From Loigolactobacillus iwatensis (lineage in GTDB: Bacteria; Bacillota; Bacilli; Lactobacillales; Lactobacillaceae): 42,352 nucleotides of DNA. Both the position numbers and the translations under genes were made by a program. Shown here one piece after another: positions 24,614 through 30,756 of this stretch; the first letter of the stretch is position 1; every line of letters starts with the position of its first letter. The stretch covers positions 1 to 42,352 of the forward strand of contig NZ_RHNP01000026.1 of NCBI RefSeq assembly GCF_003950295.1, read 5' to 3'. Below the pieces are notes generated by a model, which saw nothing but the letters and a program-made list of their open reading frames with translations, was not told the DNA's origin and searched no databases.

Positions 24614-25864
24614 TTGTTCTATCTAATCGTTAATATTATTGGGATTTTTGTTTTTTTATGTGTTGCGTTTTTATTTTCGAAAAATAAAAAGCAGATCAAT
24701 TGGCGCTCAATTGTTATTATGTTGGTTATTAATTTTGTGTTGGCCTGGTTCTTAACTAGTTTTTCAGTTGGAACGGCAATCGTTAAGGGAGCCGCTGATG
24801 GCTTTAATTGGCTGGTTGATGTTGCCTACACCGGAATTGCATTCGCACTTCCCAGCTGGGTTCATATGAAAAATATGGATTTTGTAACGAGTGCATTGCT
24901 ACCAATTCTGATGATTGTACCGTTATTTGATATTTTAACCTATATCGGCGTTTTGCCGTTTATCATTAAATGGATTGGCCGTGGCCTAGCTAAGATTACG
25001 GGTCAGCCAAAATTTGAATCTTTTTTTGCTGTTGAAATGATGTTTTTAGGTAACACTGAAGCTTTGGCCGTTTCGAGTCTACAGTTAAAGCAAATGAAGG
25101 GCCAGCGTGATTTGACTTTGGCCATGATGTCCATGAGTTGTGTGACTGCCTCAATTCTAGGTGCTTACACAAAAATGATGCCTGGTCAATTTATTTTAAC
25201 GGCAGTTCCGATTAATATTATTAATGCCATTATTGTAACTAGTTTATTAAATCCAGTAAAAGTGACACCAGAAGAAGACACGATCGCTAAAATGACTGGG
25301 AGTGCGGCCGAGGTACCAGCCACTGCCGGAAGCGAAGCAACGGCGAGTACACCTCAAAAACGTGAACCTTTTTTCTCTTTCTTAGGAGATTCTATCTTAG
25401 GTGCCGGTCGGCTAGTCCTTATTATTGCTGCCAACGTAATCGCCTTCGTTGCCTTAGCAGCCTTAATTGATAAATTACTTAAATTAGTTAATCCGTGGCT
25501 AACCTTAGAGCATATTCTAGGAATTGTGATGTTCCCGTTTGCTTGGTTGACCGGATTAAATGTGCAAGATGCTTTTAAATTTGCACAGTATATGGGGACT
25601 AAGCTTGTGACCAACGAATTTGTTGTCATGGGGAAAGTATCACCAGTTATTAACCAATTTCAGCCCCACTTTAGAGCAATGCTGACGGTCTTTTTGACGT
25701 CCTTTGCTAATTTTTCTACCATTGGGATGGTCATTGGGGCTTTTAAGGGAATTGTTAATAAGGAAAAGAACGACTTAATTTCATCAAACGTTGGCTACTT
25801 ATTGCTTTCAGGGATCCTAGTTTCTTTACTATCATCAGCAATTGTTGGTGTTTTCGTTTGGTGA
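24614..25864 (+). CDS. nupC: Concentrative nucleoside transporter, NupC/CNT family
   Basis: A polytopic membrane protein of 416 residues that imports nucleosides with H+ or Na+. The CNT core is clear: the N-terminal helices, PILMIVPLFDILTYIGVLPF (about 96-115), and the signature FFAVEMMFLGNTEALAVSSL near 137-156, where the Glu and Asn bind nucleoside. The C-terminal TSFANFSTIGMVIGAFKG (about 355-372) carries the second hairpin. The start is a TTG at 24614 with GAAGGGTGAGG just upstream. It stands about 230 bp before the nucleoside hydrolase operon and has its own terminator. Together they form a nucleoside-use block. Confidence 0.94.
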   Translation: MFYLIVNIIGIFVFLCVAFLFSKNKKQINWRSIVIMLVINFVLAWFLTSFSVGTAIVKGAADGFNWLVDVAYTGIAFALPSWVHMKNMDFVTSALLPILMIVPLFDILTYIGVLPFIIKWIGRGLAKITGQPKFESFFAVEMMFLGNTEALAVSSLQLKQMKGQRDLTLAMMSMSCVTASILGAYTKMMPGQFILTAVPINIINAIIVTSLLNPVKVTPEEDTIAKMTGSAAEVPATAGSEATASTPQKREPFFSFLGDSILGAGRLVLIIAANVIAFVALAALIDKLLKLVNPWLTLEHILGIVMFPFAWLTGLNVQDAFKFAQYMGTKLVTNEFVVMGKVSPVINQFQPHFRAMLTVFLTSFANFSTIGMVIGAFKGIVNKEKNDLISSNVGYLLLSGILVSLLSSAIVGVFVW

Positions 25865-25949
25865 TTTTCGTTTTGAAACACGCCTGAATTTGAGATTAGT
25901 CGATAAAAAGTACTGGTAAATTTATTTTTAAGTCCTTCCTAGGTATAGG

Positions 25950-26000
25950 ATAGAGAACAGGTTCAACTTCAAAAAAAGCTGAATTGTGTTCCCTATTTTT
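25950..26000 (+). terminator. Terminator after nupC
   Basis: An imperfect stem (25950-25968 with 25978-25996) around an A-rich loop is followed by TTTTT. Confidence 0.65.
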
Positions 26001-26029
26001 TAGTCACTTTTTAAGCAATTATATCGAAA

Positions 26030-26058
26030 TTGAAAAGGCTTACTAGCTATGCTATGCT
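26030..26058 (+). promoter_or_regulatory. Promoter of the nucleoside hydrolase-rpiA operon
   Basis: -35 TTGAAA (26030-26035), a 17-bp spacer and -10 TATGCT (26053-26058), 39 bp before the start codon. Confidence 0.65.
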
Positions 26059-26097
26059 TTTGCTGGAAGTTCTTTTTAGATGAAGTGGGGGAATAAA

Positions 26098-27054
26098 ATG
26101 GCAAAAAAGAAGCTTATTTTAGATTTAGATACGGGAATTGATGATGCGTTGGCTATTGCCTACGCAGTTGCTAGTGAGGAGGCCGACTTAATTGGTGTTA
26201 CCAGTACGTATGGCAACGTTGTGACTAAGCAAGCGGCGGCCAATAGTTTACGTATTTTAGATTTATTGGGTCAATCCAACGTACCAGTTTACCTGGGGCT
26301 ACCACACTCATCAACTAGTAATCATTTTGACGTTATGGCGGTTTCCCAAGACATTCACGGGGTTAACGGGATTGGTGAGGTGGAACTAGAAAAGTCGCAA
26401 CGCCAGCCAGAAAACGAATCGGCCGTTGATTTTATGATTCGCTCGGCAAAAACTTACGGGGCCGATTTAACAATTATTCCGACTGGACCAATGACGAATT
26501 TAGCGGCGGCAATTGCCAAAGCACCTGAACTAACCGCGCTAGTTGGGAAGGTTACGTTTATGGGTGGTGCCTTGACCGTTCCAGGGAATGTTACTGAAGT
26601 AGGTGAGGCAAATATTAATCAAGATCCCACCGCTGCAGATGCGGTTCTACGCAGTTCAACCAGCTTAACAATGGTCGGCTTGGATGTCACCTTGAGAACG
26701 TTATTAACCCGTAAAGAGACTAAATTATGGCGCTCATTAGGAACTAAATCTGGGCGGGCCTTTGCCGATATTGTCGACTATTACATTGCCGCCTACGCCC
26801 GATTGAGTGCCAATTTAAAGGGTTGCGCGTTACATGATCCATTAGCAGTTGGTGTAGCGTTAGATCCTGATTTGGTCCAAACAATTGATTTAAATATGAA
26901 GGTTGAAACTGAGGCGCCCTTTGCGGCCCGGACGGTTGGGGATGTGGATCGATTGAATGAGCCCACTAACGTAAAAGTCGCTGTCAATGTTGCCGCAGAA
27001 CGCTTCTTACAGCGTTTTATGCAACGGTTGACCTGGTTATTTGCACAACATTAA
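26098..27054 (+). CDS. Inosine/uridine-preferring nucleoside hydrolase (first copy)
   Basis: 318 residues. It hydrolyses the N-glycosidic bond of ribonucleosides to base plus ribose. The Ca-binding aspartate cluster near the N-terminus reads DLDTGIDDALAIA; the usual Pro is Thr here, but all Asp are kept. TGPMTNLAAAI (about 130), FMGGAL and the C-terminal HDPLAVGVAL, which gives the active-site His and last Ca ligand, are present. The start is the ATG at 26098 behind GTGGGGGA. An ATG 18 bp earlier has no ribosome site. It is co-directional with rpiA (24-bp gap) and a second hydrolase of low identity, so the two may differ in purine or pyrimidine preference. Confidence 0.93.
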   Translation: MAKKKLILDLDTGIDDALAIAYAVASEEADLIGVTSTYGNVVTKQAAANSLRILDLLGQSNVPVYLGLPHSSTSNHFDVMAVSQDIHGVNGIGEVELEKSQRQPENESAVDFMIRSAKTYGADLTIIPTGPMTNLAAAIAKAPELTALVGKVTFMGGALTVPGNVTEVGEANINQDPTAADAVLRSSTSLTMVGLDVTLRTLLTRKETKLWRSLGTKSGRAFADIVDYYIAAYARLSANLKGCALHDPLAVGVALDPDLVQTIDLNMKVETEAPFAARTVGDVDRLNEPTNVKVAVNVAAERFLQRFMQRLTWLFAQH

Positions 27055-27078
27055 TTAATAAATTGAGGAGCGATAAAA

Positions 27079-27801
27079 TTGACACAAGATGAATTGAAAA
27101 AAATGGTTGGTGAAAAGGCCGCAACATACGTTGAAGATGGTATGGTTGTTGGACTTGGGACTGGTAGCACCGTCAAATTTATGGTAGACGCCCTAGGCAA
27201 GAGAGTTGCAGAAGAAGGACTAAAAATTACTGGTGTTCCGACCTCGGATCGAACAGCGGCCCAAGGTCGGCAACTTAATATTCCAATTAAAAATGTTGAT
27301 GAAGTTGATCATATTGATTTAACAATTGACGGCGCCGATCAAATTGACAAAAATTTTCAAGGCATTAAGGGCGGTGGCGCGGCTCATTTATTTGAAAAAA
27401 TTGTAGCTATTAATTCTAAACGTAATATTTGGATTGTTGATGAATCCAAAATGGCCACTAAATTGGGTAGTTTCCCACTACCGCTAGAAGTTATTCCTTA
27501 CGGTAGTCAGCAGCTTTATAAACGACTGGCCGCTAAGCAGTTAAACCCGAATTTTCGAAAGCAGGCTAACGGTGATTTAGTCCAAACTGATTCTAAAAAT
27601 TATATAATTGATTTAAAATTAGGTACAATTGATGATCCATTTGGTTTAGCTGATTATTTAAACCGGCAAGTGGGGGTTGTTGAGCATGGTTTGTTTTTAA
27701 ATGTTGTTAACACAGTTATTGTTGGCTATGGCTATGGCGATGGGCCAAAGGTACTTGAAGCACCAGAAAGAGTTACTTACCAACAAACAAAGGAGCATTA
27801 G
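27079..27801 (+). CDS. rpiA: Ribose-5-phosphate isomerase A
   Basis: It interconverts ribose 5-phosphate and ribulose 5-phosphate in the pentose phosphate pathway. 240 residues, slightly longer than E. coli RpiA. Motifs are [15 protein letters not shown] (about 25-39), [11 protein letters not shown] with the two catalytic Asp, and [12 protein letters not shown] with the Lys and the general-base Glu. VEHGLFLN near the C-terminus also matches. The start is TTG at 27079, 8 nt after GAGGAG. Placement between two nucleoside hydrolases links it to using the ribose released from nucleosides. A ribokinase would be needed as well and is not in the window. Confidence 0.96.
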   Translation: MTQDELKKMVGEKAATYVEDGMVVGLGTGSTVKFMVDALGKRVAEEGLKITGVPTSDRTAAQGRQLNIPIKNVDEVDHIDLTIDGADQIDKNFQGIKGGGAAHLFEKIVAINSKRNIWIVDESKMATKLGSFPLPLEVIPYGSQQLYKRLAAKQLNPNFRKQANGDLVQTDSKNYIIDLKLGTIDDPFGLADYLNRQVGVVEHGLFLNVVNTVIVGYGYGDGPKVLEAPERVTYQQTKEH

Positions 27802-27803
27802 GC

Positions 27804-28739
27804 ATGCCAACCAAGATTATTCTAGATTGTGATCCTGGGCATGACGATGCCATTGCGTTAATGTTGGCTGTTGCTTCACCAAAGATTGACCTATTGGCAG
27901 TTACATCATCCGCCGGTAATCAGACACCAGACAAAACTTTGAATAACGTTTTACGTTTATTGACGTTAATGAAACAACAGCAAGTTCCCGTGGCCGCCGG
28001 TAATCAAACACCGCTACTACAAGATTTACAAATTGCGGATGATATTCACGGAAAGACGGGCCTAGATGGCGCAACATTACCAGAGCCAGATTTTGCACCG
28101 CAACCTGTTCCCGCAGTAGAATTAATTGCGCAAACGTTACGCCAAAGTGATGTTCCAGTGACTCTGGTTGTGACTGGTCCGATGACCAACGCTGCGTTAT
28201 TTTTGGCTGTTCATCCAGAGTTAAAATCAAAAATTAAACGGATTGTTTTTATGGGTGGGGCCATGGGAATGGGTAATTGGACTCCCACAGTAGAATTCAA
28301 CATGTTTGTTGATCCTGAGGCCGCTAAGCTGGTGATAAATTCTGGTGTACCTTTAACCATGGCCGGCCTAAACGTTACTCATCAAGCACAAATCTTACAG
28401 AAGGACGTAGAGACAATGCGGCAAATTAATAACCCAGTTGCACAGGCGGTCACGGGGTTATTAGATTTCTATCGTATTTATTATAGCCAGCCAAAGTGGA
28501 AATTTGAAGGAACGCCCGTTCATGATCCCTGTACAATTGCATGGTTAATTGATCCGACAATGTTTGAAAGTGCTTACCGCAACGTCGATGTTGAGACTAA
28601 GGGTGATCTAACCCGTGGTGAGACATTAGTTGACTATTATCATTTGACTAATAAGCCAGAAAATACGGATGTTTTATTGAAAATTAACCGGGAAAAATTT
28701 GTTGCCTTGCTTGTTGAAGCACTTAAAACTTTTAGTTGA
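27804..28739 (+). CDS. Ribonucleoside hydrolase, RihA/B/C-like (second copy)
   Basis: 311 residues, same fold and reaction as the first copy. The signature is canonical: DCDPGHDDAIALMLA at about 7-21. It also has DDIHGKTGLDG near 75, TGPMTNAALF near 126, FMGGAMGMGNWTP with EFNMFVDPEAA, and HDPCTIAWLID with the active-site His. These features are closest to the Rih group of pyrimidine or mixed-specificity hydrolases. Only 2 bp separate it from rpiA, and its AAGGAG site lies in the rpiA C-terminal codons, so the two are coupled. The downstream 122-aa gene is 34 bp away and may belong to the operon. Confidence 0.94.
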   Translation: MPTKIILDCDPGHDDAIALMLAVASPKIDLLAVTSSAGNQTPDKTLNNVLRLLTLMKQQQVPVAAGNQTPLLQDLQIADDIHGKTGLDGATLPEPDFAPQPVPAVELIAQTLRQSDVPVTLVVTGPMTNAALFLAVHPELKSKIKRIVFMGGAMGMGNWTPTVEFNMFVDPEAAKLVINSGVPLTMAGLNVTHQAQILQKDVETMRQINNPVAQAVTGLLDFYRIYYSQPKWKFEGTPVHDPCTIAWLIDPTMFESAYRNVDVETKGDLTRGETLVDYYHLTNKPENTDVLLKINREKFVALLVEALKTFS

Positions 28740-28773
28740 ATTTAAATTTTTAATATGAAAAGAAGCGTTTAGT

Positions 28774-29142
28774 ATGAGAATTTCATTGAATCAGCTCGCC
28801 GATTTAAAGGAAATCATTCAAAAGGATGATCAGACACGGCCGGCAACCTTGTTGTTTTTCATCAGTAATAAAAAGCTAAATCAGCCAACCACTCTGGGAT
28901 TTGGTGCGACTGCGGATACCAGTAAAGTAAGTGAGCAACAGTATGTGGTTGAATATCGGAGCAAATATTTAAGGGCAACCCTACAGGGCCAAACTAGTTT
29001 GAAAACATTTACGAGTTCAAGAAAGGCCCTACTCGCTTTACGTGATTTTGAATTTAGTCAAACGTTTACCTTACAGCAGGCACTTAATTCAAATGAAGGT
29101 GACCTGGTTTTATTGGATGATGCTACTAAACAAGAATTATGA
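28774..29142 (+). CDS. Hypothetical protein, 122 aa
   Basis: I do not recognise it. Soluble, no signal or membrane segment. The N-terminal helix MRISLNQLADLKEIIQKDD is followed by a beta-rich region (TLLFFISNKK, YVVEYRSKYLRATL), then a helix (SSRKALLALRDFEF) and an acidic end. The ribosome site is weak (AAAGAAGCG). It follows the second nucleoside hydrolase by 34 bp without a terminator, so it may be the last gene of that operon. No link of function can be drawn. Confidence 0.65.
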   Translation: MRISLNQLADLKEIIQKDDQTRPATLLFFISNKKLNQPTTLGFGATADTSKVSEQQYVVEYRSKYLRATLQGQTSLKTFTSSRKALLALRDFEFSQTFTLQQALNSNEGDLVLLDDATKQEL

Positions 29143-29184
29143 GATTTTGGTAATTTTTAAATGGCATTAAAATTATAAAATAGC

Positions 29185-29213
29185 TAGAAATATCTAATTG
29201 TTTGTGTTATATT
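29185..29213 (+). promoter_or_regulatory. Promoter of candidate small RNA 1
   Basis: -35 TAGAAA (29185-29190, weak), a 17-bp spacer and -10 TATATT (29208-29213), with a TG one base upstream, an extended -10. Start of transcription would be near 29220. Confidence 0.5.
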
Positions 29214-29219
29214 ATAGTA

Positions 29220-29346
29220 ACCATTTATTTATCTTCCTCTAACATAACCTGTTTGAGTATGATATTGATGTAAAAGATAACTTCCTCAGCTTTTACATCA
29301 AACTTCCGAAAAAGAACCTGTGAATTTTGTGCAGGTTCTTTTTTGT
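29220..29346 (+). ncRNA. Candidate small RNA 1 with CU-rich loop
   Basis: About 125 nt without an open frame behind a ribosome site. A 12-bp perfect stem (29265-29276 with 29290-29301) shows a 13-nt loop containing CTTCCTC, and the same heptamer occurs unpaired at 29233-29239. A third CTTCC lies between the stem and the terminator. The element ends at a strong terminator (29311-29346). Pyrimidine-rich loops of this kind pair with Shine-Dalgarno sequences in csRNAs and RsaE-like RNAs. No homologue is claimed. It could also be a leader attenuator. Confidence 0.55.
29311..29346 (+). terminator. Terminator of small RNA 1
   Basis: AAAGAACCTG (29311-29320) and CAGGTTCTTT (29332-29341) form a 10-bp stem with an 11-nt loop, followed by TTTTG. 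Confidence 0.88.
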
Positions 29347-29359
29347 TATTTAAAATAGA

Positions 29360-29388
29360 TTGACAACGCTTACAGCGTATGCTAATAT
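29360..29388 (+). promoter_or_regulatory. Promoter of candidate small RNA 2 with cre operator
   Basis: -35 TTGACA (29360-29365, perfect), a 17-bp spacer and -10 TAATAT (29383-29388), one of the best promoters in the window. TGACAACGCTTACA at 29361-29374 matches the cre consensus TGWAANCGNTNWCA at all but position 4 and covers the -35 box. ACGCT-TAC-AGCGT (29366-29378) also forms a perfect inverted repeat in the spacer. CcpA bound here should block transcription. Confidence 0.65.
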
Positions 29389-29394
29389 TTCTTC

Positions 29395-29478
29395 GTAAGG
29401 TATTTCATCATTACCTTTAAATCAATTCTCTTTCTCTCTTATGCCAACCACTGTTCCGCAGACAGTGGTTCTTTTTTT
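29395..29478 (+). ncRNA. Candidate CcpA-controlled small RNA 2
   Basis: About 85 nt between a near-perfect promoter and a terminator. A 6-bp hairpin (29397-29402 with 29412-29417) is followed by an unpaired CU tract (TTCTCTTTCTCTCTT, 29426-29440), then the terminator stem. No ribosome site precedes its only ATG (29441), so it is probably non-coding. The architecture, two stem-loops flanking a pyrimidine tract under a cre site, resembles the CcpA-repressed RNA RsaI of Staphylococcus. That is an analogy of layout, not of sequence. Confidence 0.6.
29446..29478 (+). terminator. Terminator of small RNA 2
   Basis: AACCACTGT (29446-29454) and ACAGTGGTT (29462-29470) form a perfect 9-bp stem followed by CTTTTTTT. 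Confidence 0.9.
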
Positions 29479-29505
29479 GCCTAATAAAGTAAAAACCCGT
29501 ATAAT
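29477..29505 (+). promoter_or_regulatory. Promoter of the 102-aa gene
   Basis: TTGCCT (29477-29482), a 17-bp spacer and a perfect TATAAT (29500-29505). Its -35 overlaps the T-tract of the preceding terminator, and the start of transcription would fall at about 29512, right at the ribosome site. Confidence 0.6.
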
Positions 29506-29527
29506 AAACCGGCAGGAGATGATTTTA

Positions 29528-29836
29528 ATGCAGGTAATCAACTTAGATTTGATACAAGAAATTATGCAAAATGACGGTAGTACGTACCTTGATATCTCCA
29601 ATATGACTATGAATGGGCGTGCAGAATTGGCGGCTATTCGAGGCTATATCAAAGAAGTACGAATTATTCAACTAAACATTCCGCACTCAACAGCATTAGC
29701 AACTTATGAAAAGTACGTAAATGAACATTTTACAATACCGCCCGAAAAATTCACTGAATGGATACCGTGGTTACCTAATGATGAGGCTAGCAAGGCGGCC
29801 TACCAGACAGTTATCAGCGAGAATCATGTTGGCTAG
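29528..29836 (+). CDS. Hypothetical protein, 102 aa
   Basis: Family not recognised. Soluble, with a helical start (INLDLIQEIMQND), a Met/Asn-rich stretch (YLDISNMTMNGRAELAAIRG), and the beta-strand-like KEVRIIQLNIPHS before a helix and the Trp-containing FTEWIPWLPNDEA. I place the start at the ATG at 29528, 9 nt after AGGAG (29514-29518). An in-frame ATG at 29441 lies in the terminator of small RNA 2 and has no ribosome site. The mRNA leader would be very short (about 16 nt). A repeat element follows the stop. Confidence 0.65.
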   Translation: MQVINLDLIQEIMQNDGSTYLDISNMTMNGRAELAAIRGYIKEVRIIQLNIPHSTALATYEKYVNEHFTIPPEKFTEWIPWLPNDEASKAAYQTVISENHVG

Positions 29837-30141
29837 TGAGTGCTTGAAAGAGTGTTCAGGTTCTATTTTGCCGTAGCAGATTATTATTGATTCCACTGGT
29901 GTTTGAACTCGGGGATTTAGTGCAAGGCTAACAAGGTGAAATTTGTCAGTTTGAAATGTTGCTTTTTAGGAGATATTGTTACTAATTTGGTGATGAAAAA
30001 TACAGGTTAATTAAAGCCTCCTGAGTTTATCCAAGTGTAGGGACGTAAATTAATTCAGCATTTTTATTGGCTAAACTATACTTTTGGCATAACGTTTTTA
30101 ATAATAAAATGAAAGAAAAATGGTTTTTTATTAAAAAATGG
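29837..30141 (+). repeat. Non-coding stretch with second copy of the intergenic repeat
   Basis: The first 120 bp (29841-29960) resemble the element at 21946: TGCTTGAAAGAGTGTTCAGG then TTCTATTTTG, and later GTGAAATTTGTCAG. The remainder to 30141 is AT-rich and I see no gene in it. Confidence 0.45.
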
Positions 30142-30171
30142 TTTACAAGAATGTGGCTAATATGGTATAAA
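30142..30171 (+). promoter_or_regulatory. Promoter of tRNA-Asn copy 1
   Basis: -35 TTTACA (30142-30147), an 18-bp spacer and TATAAA in TATAAATAAT (30166-30171), 32 bp before the tRNA. Confidence 0.6.
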
Positions 30172-30203
30172 TAATGTGTTGAGTTTTTAGAGAAACTCGT
30201 AAT

Positions 30204-30275
30204 TGTCCAGTAGTTCAGCGGTAGAATACCGGTCTGTTAAACCGTAGGTCGTTGGTTCGAACCCAACCTGGACAG
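30204..30275 (+). tRNA. tRNA-Asn (GTT), copy 1
   Basis: 72 nt cloverleaf. Acceptor TGTCCAG/CTGGACA plus discriminator G, D-arm GTTC-AGCGGTA-GAAT, anticodon loop CTGTTAA with GTT at 34-36, T-arm GTTGG-TTCGAAC-CCAAC. CCA is not encoded. The anticodon stem CCGGT/ACCGT has a C27-U43 mismatch. It reads AAC and AAU codons. Confidence 0.95.
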
Positions 30276-30354
30276 TTAAATAACTTTATTGATAATGTTA
30301 TTTATTCAACAGAGTAGTATAATCATGGTATTATGTAAAACTTTAAAAAAGGGC

Positions 30355-30384
30355 TTTACAATTTACTTATGATTATGGTATAAA
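30355..30384 (+). promoter_or_regulatory. Promoter of tRNA-Asn copy 2
   Basis: -35 TTTACA (30355-30360), an 18-bp spacer and TATAAA (30379-30384). The boxes and the ATGGTATAAATAAT context are the same as for copy 1, so the duplication included the promoter. Confidence 0.6.
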
Positions 30385-30405
30385 TAATATACAAGTTATA
30401 TTTAT

Positions 30406-30477
30406 TGTCCAGTAGTTCAGCGGTAGAATACCGGTCTGTTAAACCGTAGGTCGTTGGTTCGAACCCAACCTGGACAG
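30406..30477 (+). tRNA. tRNA-Asn (GTT), copy 2
   Basis: Identical over 72 nt to the copy at 30204, including the C27-U43 mismatch and the absence of an encoded CCA. It lies 130 bp downstream in the same direction and is followed by a terminator. Confidence 0.95.
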
Positions 30478-30482
30478 TCTTT

Positions 30483-30512
30483 AGAGCATCCGCTATGCGG
30501 ATGCTCTTTTTT
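30483..30512 (+). terminator. Terminator after the tRNA-Asn pair
   Basis: AGAGCATCCGC and GCGGATGCTCT (11-bp perfect stem, TAT loop) are followed by TTTTT. It begins 5 bp after tRNA copy 2. Confidence 0.93.
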
Positions 30513-30756
30513 GCGGTTTGTTAAGGTGTTTTGAAAACAATTTTGCTAGTATTTCATGATTAAATGGGCTTAAGTATTTAAGTAACCTCTACGACACTTG
30601 CCAATTTAAATAAATGCTGGCACCACCTAAATTAGTGTTATAAATTATGCTAAAATAGGATTTGTTGATTTAAATGAGAATTAGCTAAGCTGAGGCCTGA
30701 TTTATTTGCCTTAATTCTAATTTTATTTAGCTGATTTTAACTTGTCTGGAGGGACG

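Noticed and set aside
29441-29527. Upstream ATG extending the 102-aa protein by 29 residues
   Set aside because: The ATG sits before the terminator of small RNA 2, is preceded by a pyrimidine tract instead of a ribosome site, and the translation would read through the terminator hairpin.
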